Source: an uncultured Paracoccaceae bacterium
GTDB lineage: Bacteria; Pseudomonadota; Alphaproteobacteria; Rhodobacterales; Rhodobacteraceae
DNA length: 45,758 bases
Reading direction: 5' to 3'
NCBI GenBank assembly: GCA_937924905.1
Contig: CALDUK010000036.1
Span: forward strand, 1 to 45,758
The position numbers were made by a program, and so were the translations under genes. Shown piece after piece: positions 7,325 through 13,915 of the stretch (position 1 is the first letter of the stretch; each line of letters opens with the position of its first letter). Under the pieces are notes generated by a model. The model made no database searches and was not told the origin of the DNA. It saw only the letters and a list, made by a program, of their open reading frames with translations.

Positions 7325-7963
7325 ATGCTTCGCTATATTTACGCTGATGATCTGCGCAGGGCGCCCAAGCTAGCGCGCACCATGTTTCGTGACAGGGGCG
7401 AACAGTTTCACACCCGGTTGAATTGGAAGGTCACGGTCGCCGGTGATGGCAGCGAGCGGGATGAATACGATGCGCTGAACCCGCTGTATGTGATCTGGGA
7501 ACGCCCCGACGGCAGCCATGGCGGGTCGCTTCGGTTTTTGCCGACGACGGGACCTTGCATGGTCAACGATCACTTTCTGCATCTGACGGACGGCGTGAAA
7601 ATCGAAAGCCCGCTGGTTTGGGAATGCACGCGGTTTTGCCTTGCACCGGGGGCGGATACGCGCGTTTCGGCGGCTTTGATGTTGGGCGGAATGGAAGCCG
7701 GGCGCGCGTCGTTTCTGACCCATGCCGTGGGCGTGTTCGATGCCCGCATGGTGCGGGTCTATCGGCGCTTGTCCTGGGGGCCGATCATTCTGGGCACATG
7801 CGGGACCGGGCGCGATGCAATCAGCGTCGGGTTATGGGCGTTTCAGGAAGACGGGGTGCGCGCGCGTTTGCTTGACCGCGTGGGCGTCTCATCCGGCGTG
7901 TCAGAAGGCTGGCTGACCCAATCTCTCGACGGCATTGCCGCGCTTGATCCGGCCATCGCCTAA
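7325..7963 (+). CDS. luxI: Acyl-homoserine-lactone synthase, LuxI family
   Basis: A 212-residue autoinducer synthase making an N-acyl-homoserine lactone from S-adenosylmethionine and an acyl carrier. The family's invariant residues can be placed: R22 or R24, F28, W34, D46, D49, R70, E100 and R103. The ATG at 7325 follows GGAGG; upstream in-frame starts at 7241 and 7265 would add an N-terminus not seen in LuxI. Acyl chain length cannot be read from the sequence with confidence. It forms a pair with luxR and is followed by a strong hairpin. Transcription may be shared with luxR or start in the 114-bp gap, which holds a CtrA-like site at its left edge. Confidence 0.95.
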   Translation: MLRYIYADDLRRAPKLARTMFRDRGEQFHTRLNWKVTVAGDGSERDEYDALNPLYVIWERPDGSHGGSLRFLPTTGPCMVNDHFLHLTDGVKIESPLVWECTRFCLAPGADTRVSAALMLGGMEAGRASFLTHAVGVFDARMVRVYRRLSWGPIILGTCGTGRDAISVGLWAFQEDGVRARLLDRVGVSSGVSEGWLTQSLDGIAALDPAIA

Positions 7964-7973
7964 GCCCCGCGTT

Positions 7974-8001
7974 GCCTGCCCAACAAGGCTGGTGGGCAGG
8001 C
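7974..8001 (+). terminator. Strong hairpin between luxI and the helicase gene
   Basis: GCCTGCCCA (7974-7982) and TGGGCAGGC (7993-8001) form a perfect 9-bp stem with a 10-base loop. No T-run follows, so it is either a rho-assisted 3' end or an mRNA-protecting structure rather than a classical intrinsic terminator. Confidence 0.45.
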
Positions 8002-8026
8002 GGCTGACGGGGTAGGCTTGGGCCAA

Positions 8027-9556
8027 ATGTCGGTGACGCTTACACAATTCTCAGATGATCAGGCCGAAGCCTTTGATCGCGTGGCCGAGGTCTTGCGGTC
8101 GTCGGGTGTCGATATCGAAGAAAGTCTGACAACCCCCAGAACTGACAACGCGGCGGGCGCGTTGGCCATCATTGGCAAGGCCGGGTCTGGAAAAACCATG
8201 CTGTTGGCCCGCCTGGCCGAAGCTTTGGCCGAAGCAGGTGTCGATACGATCAGCGGTGATTTTGAAGGCAAACGGCGCAAAGACAAACGCACGCTGGCTA
8301 TCCTGGCCCCGACCAACAAGGCGGCCAGCGTCCTGCGGTCGCGGGGCGTGCCGGCGACCACGATCCACAGGATCCTTTACACGCCTGTTTATGATCCCGA
8401 ATACGAAAAGATTGCCGAATGGTTGATGGGCAACGGCGAACGTCCCGAAGTCGAAGGTCTGACCGACGCCGCGCTTGATCGTGCACAGGCGTTTTTCAAA
8501 CAAAACAAATCCATCCCCGGCGCTTTGGCGGCGGCTGGCCTGAAGGGGTCTGATTTTATTCTCGGCTGGAAACGCCGGGAAGACCCTCTGGATATCGGCT
8601 TTGTCGACGAAGCCTCGATGCTGGATGCCCGGCAATATGATGACCTGGTCGAAATTTTTCCGACCCTGGTTCTGTTTGGCGACCCGGCGCAGTTGGCACC
8701 AGTCAATCAATCGGGGGCCATGGTGTTTGATGGTTTGCCCGAGCCGCGCAAGATGACGCTGTCGCGGGTGCATCGTCAGGCACTGGACAATCCGATCCTT
8801 GATCTGGCGCATGCACTGGCCGACGACGCTTTGCGGTTCGAGGATTTTGAGCGAATGATCGAAGACGCCGCAGCCTCGGACGACCGGGTGGTGTTGGCGC
8901 CGCGCGTCGAGGCGTCGATGATGGCGAGGTCGCCTGCCCTTGTCTGGCGGAACGCGACGCGCATCCGGCTGATCCATGCATTCCGGGCCGCGTATGATGC
9001 GCCCGCCGATGCGCTTTTGCCGGGCGAGCCATTGATTTGCGACGGCATCGAACTGCCGTTGAAACACCGCAAGAAACGGCTGGATCTGGAAGCGCGCGGG
9101 CTGATCAAAGGCGCACAGGTGATTTATCTGGGACCGGGGCGAAAGCCCGGTTTTTCCCGCCTGCATGTAACGGGCGCACTAGAGCCACAGGTGTCGGCCG
9201 CATCTATCGTGAAAATCGAAATGCCCGAAGAAGACGAGCCGTTCATTCCCTTTGCCGCCAATATGGGTGCCGCGTTTCTGCACGGCGCGGCAGTGACGAT
9301 CCACAAGGCGCAAGGATCGCAATGGCCCGAAGTGCAGGTTTTTGCGCCTGATCTTTATGCGGCAAGCCGCGCGGGCCGGATGGAAGCCGGTCTTCCGCTT
9401 TGGAAACGTCTGGCCTATGTCGCGATTACGCGGGCGGAAAAACGTTTGCATTGGGTGACGCGCTATCGATTGGCGAAACCGGACGATCCGCTGACAACGG
9501 CTGATTTGCAAGCACCCGCCGCGCCGTTTGAACTGACCAAGGAGCCCGAGCCATGA
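8027..9556 (+). CDS. RecD-like superfamily 1 ATP-dependent DNA helicase
   Basis: A 509-residue SF1 helicase of the RecD/Dda type, expected to unwind DNA 5' to 3'. Motifs in order: Walker A GKAGSGKT (50-57), motif Ia APTNKAA (about 94-100), motif II VDEASML (about 193), motif III GDPAQLAPV (218-226), motif V HKAQGSQW (about 425) and motif VI TRAEKR (about 468). It is shorter than RecD2 and lacks the long N-terminal region, and no recB or recC is near. ATG at 8027 is preferred to a TTG three codons upstream. Its stop overlaps the next gene's start (ATGA), implying coupled translation. Its cellular task (repair or replication restart) is inference. Confidence 0.88.
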   Translation: MSVTLTQFSDDQAEAFDRVAEVLRSSGVDIEESLTTPRTDNAAGALAIIGKAGSGKTMLLARLAEALAEAGVDTISGDFEGKRRKDKRTLAILAPTNKAASVLRSRGVPATTIHRILYTPVYDPEYEKIAEWLMGNGERPEVEGLTDAALDRAQAFFKQNKSIPGALAAAGLKGSDFILGWKRREDPLDIGFVDEASMLDARQYDDLVEIFPTLVLFGDPAQLAPVNQSGAMVFDGLPEPRKMTLSRVHRQALDNPILDLAHALADDALRFEDFERMIEDAAASDDRVVLAPRVEASMMARSPALVWRNATRIRLIHAFRAAYDAPADALLPGEPLICDGIELPLKHRKKRLDLEARGLIKGAQVIYLGPGRKPGFSRLHVTGALEPQVSAASIVKIEMPEEDEPFIPFAANMGAAFLHGAAVTIHKAQGSQWPEVQVFAPDLYAASRAGRMEAGLPLWKRLAYVAITRAEKRLHWVTRYRLAKPDDPLTTADLQAPAAPFELTKEPEP

Positions 9557-10284
9557 GCAAGTCGATCATTATCACTGGCGGATCTTCGGGCATCGGCAAG
9601 GCAACGGCCGAAGCGTTTTTGGCCGATGGGTGGACAGTCGGGGTTTTGGCGCGCCGCGCCGGGATGCTGGAAGATTTTGCTGCAAAGCACGCCAAGGCCA
9701 TTGCACTGCCCGCTGATGTGACCGACGAAGCCGCGGTCGAAGCGCGGTTCTCTGAATTTGTTGCCAAAACCGGGCGGCTGGATGCGTTGTTCAACAATGC
9801 CGGCATGTTCGGGCCACCGACCACCATTGACAAGATCGCGCTAGAAGATTGGCAAGCGGTTCTGAACGTCAATCTGACGGGCATGTTTATCGCCGCCCGC
9901 GCGGCATTTACGCAGATGAAGCTGCAAAGCCCGCAAGGGGGGCGGATCATCAACAACGGTTCAATCTCGGCTCATACCCCGCGTGAAACCAGTTTGTGTT
10001 ATACAACGACAAAGCACGCGATCACTGGAATGACACGGTCGTTGAATCTGGATGGGCGTGATCTGGATATCGCCTGCGGTCAAATCGACATCGGCAATGC
10101 AGAAACCGACATGGTCGCGGCCACCAACGAACGCCTGGTCGAACAGGGCAAGCCTGCGAACCCGGTGATGGATGTGAAAAACGCCGCCGATACTGTGGTG
10201 CACATGGCCAACTTGCCGATCAGCGCCAATATCCTGTTTGTCACCGTGATGGCGAACAAGATGCCGTTTGTCGGCCGCGGATAG
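9553..10284 (+). CDS. Short-chain dehydrogenase/reductase family oxidoreductase
   Basis: A 243-residue classical SDR. The cofactor site GGSSGIGKAT (8-17), the NNAG motif (about 80), a Ser around residue 137 in NGSIS, and the catalytic pair Y150/K154 (YTTTK) are all present, so it should be active with NAD(P)H. The substrate cannot be told. Its start overlaps the helicase stop by four bases. The C-terminus is typical of cytoplasmic SDRs with no membrane segment. It ends 5 bp before the convergent stop of the next gene. Confidence 0.92.
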   Translation: MSKSIIITGGSSGIGKATAEAFLADGWTVGVLARRAGMLEDFAAKHAKAIALPADVTDEAAVEARFSEFVAKTGRLDALFNNAGMFGPPTTIDKIALEDWQAVLNVNLTGMFIAARAAFTQMKLQSPQGGRIINNGSISAHTPRETSLCYTTTKHAITGMTRSLNLDGRDLDIACGQIDIGNAETDMVAATNERLVEQGKPANPVMDVKNAADTVVHMANLPISANILFVTVMANKMPFVGRG

Positions 10285-10289
10285 CGCGT

Positions 10290-11039
10290 TCAGGCGCGGA
10301 ACATACGGAACGCGGCCGAGGCTGCCCACCCCGCGAAAATCGCAATCGCCAGCGACATGATCCCGTACCAGAACGGCGTGTCTCGTGACATGCGATAAAG
10401 AAACCGTTCCAACCCGACTTTCTGCACCGCAATGACGCTGTCGTGGCTGTCCAGCACGCGCCCCCCTCGCGTCAGGTAGAACCGCGCGTGGTAGTCGCCT
10501 TCGGTCAGGTTTGCAGGCAGCCGGACCGAGGTGCGGAAAAGCGTTTCTTCGTCCAGTTGAACAGCGTTGATATTGGTCTGGTACAGACCTTTGCTTTGGC
10601 GAATGCGGATCAGGGCTTCGGTGAAGTCTTCGCTGTCCGCAACGCCGGCCCCGACCGAACGGATCGCGCGGCGGATAGACACATGATGACGCAGATCTTC
10701 TTCGTTGTTCAGCACGTCGGGCCAGGGGGCCGATGTGGCAACCGCATAGAAACTTGGCGCGCTGTCGACCTTGACGGCGTCGGTGTTGACCCAGATGCCA
10801 AGGCGCTTGTCTTTGCGGCGCACGGTCACAGACTGCGACGGGCCAGCGACCGCGATGACGACTTGCAAGGGCGGGTCTGTGACAATCTTGGCTTCACGCT
10901 TGACCGCACCGAAGATAAGAATCTCGGATCCATCGAAATCGGTTGTGATGGCGATGCGGCTTTGGCTGAGGCCTGCGACGACTTCTTCGCCCAAAGCCGG
11001 GCTTGCCAGACACATCAAAAGGGCCAGGAAACGCACCAT
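10290..11039 (-). CDS. TIGR02186 family membrane-anchored periplasmic protein
   Basis: A 249-residue protein of the alphaproteobacterial TIGR02186 (Alph_Pro_TM) family. It has an N-terminal signal peptide (residues 1-17, ending SPALGEE), a mostly beta-type extracytoplasmic part, and one C-terminal transmembrane helix (about 222-245) followed by a short basic end. The family is found with TSUP permeases, and here its ATG overlaps the permease stop codon. The likely role is a partner or sensor for the transporter, an inference from conserved context only. Confidence 0.85.
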   Translation of the reverse strand: MVRFLALLMCLASPALGEEVVAGLSQSRIAITTDFDGSEILIFGAVKREAKIVTDPPLQVVIAVAGPSQSVTVRRKDKRLGIWVNTDAVKVDSAPSFYAVATSAPWPDVLNNEEDLRHHVSIRRAIRSVGAGVADSEDFTEALIRIRQSKGLYQTNINAVQLDEETLFRTSVRLPANLTEGDYHARFYLTRGGRVLDSHDSVIAVQKVGLERFLYRMSRDTPFWYGIMSLAIAIFAGWAASAAFRMFRA

Positions 11040-11956
11040 CAGTGGCCCCCTGCTGCGCCCAGCGAATACAGCTCGGACGGTTGCAACAGAAGGTCCAGCG
11101 CCAGCTTGCCGCAGACGACCAGCACCATGATGGCCAAAAGGATGCGCAGTTGTTCGGCCTGCAATTTGGCACCTAGCCGCGTGCCGATCTGGGCGCCGAT
11201 GACACCGCCGACCAGCAAAAGGACGGCCAGAACAATATCTACGGTAAAGTTGGTGGTGGCGTGCAGAAGTGTGGTGAAGCCTGTGACAAAAATGATCTGA
11301 AAAAGCGAGGTGCCGACAACAACCTTGGTCGGCATGCCAAGCAGATAAATCATCGCGGGCACCATGATGAACCCTCCGCCGACGCCCATGATGGCGGCAA
11401 GAATGCCAACCAGCACACCGACCAGAACAGGCGGAATGACCGAGATATAAAGCCCCGAAGTGCGGAACCGCATCTTAAAGGGCAGGGAATGCGCCAACCC
11501 GTGTTTGCGGCGCGTTGAAACCGGTTTGCCCGCCCGTGATTTTCGCAGGGCATTCAGGCTTTCGATGAACATCAGGCCACCAATCGCGCCCAGGAAGATC
11601 ACGTAGGACAGGCGGACCAGCAAATCCACCTGTCCGGCGGCTTTCAGCGTGTTGAAGATCTGCACCCCCAAAGCCGCGCCTATCAATCCGCCGATCAGCA
11701 AAACGGTGCCCATGCGCAAATCGACGGTCTTGCGTTTCAAATGGGCCAGCGCGCCCGAAAAGGATGAGGCCACGATTTGGTTGGCTTCGGTCGCGACCGC
11801 GACAGCGGGCGGGATGCCAATGAAGAACAATAACGGCGTCATCAAAAAACCGCCGCCCACGCCGAACATGCCGGACAGAATGCCGACAAGACCGCCAAGA
11901 CCAAGCAAGAGAAATGCGTTCACCGAAACTTCGGCAATCGGCAGATAGATTTGCAT
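11039..11956 (-). CDS. TSUP family (TauE/SafE-like) permease
   Basis: A 305-residue sulfite-exporter TauE/SafE family membrane protein with about eight hydrophobic segments in two similar halves. Each half carries the family glycine motif: GILSGMFGVGGGFLMTPLL near residue 25 and GILAAIMGVGGGFIMVPAM near residue 185. Family members move sulfite, sulfonates or other small organic acids; the substrate cannot be assigned. I start at the ATG at 11956, preceded by GGGAAG, rather than the upstream start at 11980. The TIGR02186 gene is coupled downstream. Confidence 0.9.
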   Translation of the reverse strand: MQIYLPIAEVSVNAFLLLGLGGLVGILSGMFGVGGGFLMTPLLFFIGIPPAVAVATEANQIVASSFSGALAHLKRKTVDLRMGTVLLIGGLIGAALGVQIFNTLKAAGQVDLLVRLSYVIFLGAIGGLMFIESLNALRKSRAGKPVSTRRKHGLAHSLPFKMRFRTSGLYISVIPPVLVGVLVGILAAIMGVGGGFIMVPAMIYLLGMPTKVVVGTSLFQIIFVTGFTTLLHATTNFTVDIVLAVLLLVGGVIGAQIGTRLGAKLQAEQLRILLAIMVLVVCGKLALDLLLQPSELYSLGAAGGH

Positions 11957-12163
11957 GCCGCTTCCCATACGCCCGCGCATCCACAGGGTTCAACGACCAA
12001 TTTGACGGTGGGGATCAGTCCAGGTGCGACATATCGTGGTAGTCTTTGGGTGTCTCAGCATTCGCAGAGCAGTCTGTGCGCACGCATTGGGCGATGTGTC
12101 TTTGTATGCCGTGGAACACAAGGGCTTGCCAGATGCGGTCGTTCAGGCGTATCCAATCCCTGT

Positions 12164-12240
12164 CGAACGGGAGAATCTGGGGCAACCCAGTGCCGAAGGA
12201 GCAAGCGCCCCGGTAAACTCTCAGGCCAAAGGACCGTTCG
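12164..12240 (+). promoter_or_regulatory. Glycine riboswitch, aptamer 1
   Basis: P1 is a perfect 7-bp pair, CGAACGG (12164-12170) with CCGTTCG (12234-12240). Inside are the conserved glycine-aptamer core TGCCGAAGGAGCAAG (12191-12205) and AACTCTCAGGCCAAAGGAC. Together with the second aptamer it forms the tandem glycine sensor typical of gcv operons. Confidence 0.93.
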
Positions 12241-12249
12241 TCGATAACA

Positions 12250-12308
12250 CTCTGGAGAGACCTTTTTGAGGCGCCGACGGGATAACGATCTCAGGCCAAA
12301 GGACAGAG
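12250..12308 (+). promoter_or_regulatory. Glycine riboswitch, aptamer 2
   Basis: The linker ends in CTCTGGAGAG as in the B. subtilis gcvT riboswitch. P1 pairs CTCTG (12250-12254) with CAGAG (12304-12308). The conserved GATCTCAGGCCAAAGGACAG is present. At 59 nt this aptamer is compact, and its GCGCCGACGG core departs from the usual GCCGAAGG. Confidence 0.88.
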
Positions 12309-12351
12309 GGGGCACGGCCCCGGCACAAGCTGCCGGAGAGAAGGAGTGCCG
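12309..12351 (+). promoter_or_regulatory. Expression platform with alternative hairpins at the gcvT start
   Basis: CGGCAC (12321-12326) can pair with GTGCCG (12346-12351), which encloses the Shine-Dalgarno sequence GAAGGAG (12340-12346) and abuts the ATG. The competing pair CCGGC (12320-12324) with GCCGG (12332-12336) would leave the ribosome site free, and GGGGC (12309-12313) with GCCCC (12317-12321) is a third option. No T-run is present, so glycine probably controls translation rather than termination. Confidence 0.6.
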
Positions 12352-13473
12352 ATGCCCGCGTTGAACCGAACCCCGCTGCACGATCTGCATGCCGCGCTTG
12401 GCGCGAAGATGGTGCCGTTCGCAGGGTATGAGATGCCTGTGCAATATGGGCCCGGGGTGATGAAAGAACATCTTTGGACCCGGGACCATGCCGGGCTTTT
12501 CGATGTCAGCCACATGGGGCAGGTCATCTTGCGCCCGGTGTCAGGCGACATCGCCGATGCCGCACGCGCGTTCGAGACTTTGGTGCCCGTCAGCCTTCTT
12601 TCGCTAAAGGAAGGACGGCAGCGCTATGCGATGTTTACCAATGACCAGGGTGGCATTCTGGATGATCTTATGGTCGCGCACCGGGGTGATCATCTGTTCG
12701 CGGTCGTGAACGCCGCCTGCAAAGATTCCGATATCGCGCATATGACGGCCAATCTGTCCGACCAAATGCAGGTGGTGCCTGTCACGGATCGCGGATTGCT
12801 GGCTTTGCAGGGGCCTGACGCTGAACGTGTGCTTGCGGCTTTGGTGCCGGATGTCGCGGATATGCGATTTATGGATGTTGGCGTCTTTGACTGGAACAAT
12901 GTCGAATTGTGGGTGTCGCGTTCGGGCTATACGGGCGAAGACGGGTTTGAGATTTCTGTCCCCGCGCCGCAGTCTGTCGATTTGGCACAGGCGCTTTTGG
13001 CAGATGACAAAGTCGAACCCATCGGGCTGGGTGCCCGCGATTCCCTGCGTCTGGAAGCCGGGTTGTGTCTCTATGGGTCGGACATTGACGACACCACGAC
13101 GCCGATTGAAGCCGCTTTGAACTGGGCCATCCAGAAAGCGCGCCGGTCCGGTGGCGAACGGGCCGGGGGGTTTCCGGGCGCGGATGTTATTCTTGGACAA
13201 CTTGAAACCGGCGTCTTGCGCCGTCGCGTTGGATTGCGGCCCGAAGGGCGCGCGCCGATGCGCGCTGGCACCAAGATTTTCGCAGGCGACACCCAGGTTG
13301 GAACGATCACGTCGGGCGCATTTGGCCCGTCGCTTGGGGCACCGATGTCCATGGGATATGTCGCCGTTGACCATGCAACGACAGGAACGACCCTGGAAGG
13401 TGAGGTGCGCGGCAAACGCATGCCTGTGACCGTCGCTGACCTGCCGTTTCGCCCGTCCACTTACAAACGCTGA
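12352..13473 (+). CDS. gcvT: Glycine cleavage system T protein (aminomethyltransferase)
   Basis: A 373-residue T protein. It takes the aminomethyl group from lipoylated H protein and passes the methylene to tetrahydrofolate, releasing ammonia. Family segments seen: AGYEMPVQY, FDVSHMGQ, the folate-site stretch around SGYTGEDGFEI, and GLGARDSLRLEAGLCLYG. Length is normal. ATG at 12352 follows GAAGGAG; a GTG two codons upstream lies within that signal and is less likely. It is the first gene of gcvT-gcvH-gcvP, under the glycine riboswitch. Confidence 0.97.
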   Translation: MPALNRTPLHDLHAALGAKMVPFAGYEMPVQYGPGVMKEHLWTRDHAGLFDVSHMGQVILRPVSGDIADAARAFETLVPVSLLSLKEGRQRYAMFTNDQGGILDDLMVAHRGDHLFAVVNAACKDSDIAHMTANLSDQMQVVPVTDRGLLALQGPDAERVLAALVPDVADMRFMDVGVFDWNNVELWVSRSGYTGEDGFEISVPAPQSVDLAQALLADDKVEPIGLGARDSLRLEAGLCLYGSDIDDTTTPIEAALNWAIQKARRSGGERAGGFPGADVILGQLETGVLRRRVGLRPEGRAPMRAGTKIFAGDTQVGTITSGAFGPSLGAPMSMGYVAVDHATTGTTLEGEVRGKRMPVTVADLPFRPSTYKR

Positions 13474-13488
13474 ACAAGGAGACCCCAG

Positions 13489-13848
13489 ATGAAATTCACA
13501 GAAGACCATGAATGGTTGCGTGTCGATGGCGACGTTGTGGTTGTTGGCATCACCGATCACGCAGCTGAACAATTGGGCGATGTCGTTTTTGTCGAACTGC
13601 CCGAGACGGAAACCAAAGTGACCAAGGGCGACGACATTGTCGTCATCGAAAGCGTGAAGGCCGCGTCGGACATTGTTGCGCCGCTGGACGGTGAAATCGT
13701 CGCGGTGAATGACGACCTGTCCGACAATCCCGGCATGGTGAACGAAGACCCGACCGGCACCGCCTGGTTCTTTAAAATGAAGGTCGAAGATATGGCCCAG
13801 CTTGATGGGTATATGAGCGAAGACGAATACCAGGAAATGATCGCCTGA
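13489..13848 (+). CDS. gcvH: Glycine cleavage system H protein
   Basis: A 119-residue lipoyl carrier protein that shuttles the aminomethyl group between P, T and L proteins. The lipoylated residue is K57 in [10 protein letters not shown]. The N-terminus FTEDHEWL and the end of the domain near EDEYQEMI are typical. AAGGAG precedes the ATG. It follows gcvT by 15 bp; a hairpin separates it from gcvP. Confidence 0.98.
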   Translation: MKFTEDHEWLRVDGDVVVVGITDHAAEQLGDVVFVELPETETKVTKGDDIVVIESVKAASDIVAPLDGEIVAVNDDLSDNPGMVNEDPTGTAWFFKMKVEDMAQLDGYMSEDEYQEMIA

Positions 13849-13858
13849 GCCCGCAATT

Positions 13859-13893
13859 TTCTGCGCAGTGTCGTGCAAACCGTCTGCGCAGAA
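13859..13893 (+). promoter_or_regulatory. Intercistronic hairpin between gcvH and gcvP
   Basis: TTCTGCGCA (13859-13867) and its exact reverse complement TGCGCAGAA (13885-13893) form a 9-bp stem with a 17-base loop. No T-run follows. It may stabilise the upstream gcvTH message or set the relative level of gcvP. Confidence 0.5.
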
Positions 13894-13915
13894 CTTCTTC
13901 CACCCGGAGACCCAG

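Noticed and set aside
10443..11300. Plus-strand open frame antisense to TIGR02186 and the TSUP gene
   Set aside because: It mirrors two well-supported genes and has no recognisable product.
11957..12163. Open frames of 81-98 codons before and across the glycine riboswitch
   Set aside because: They run into the aptamer sequence, which is a well-supported RNA structure, and have no family resemblance.
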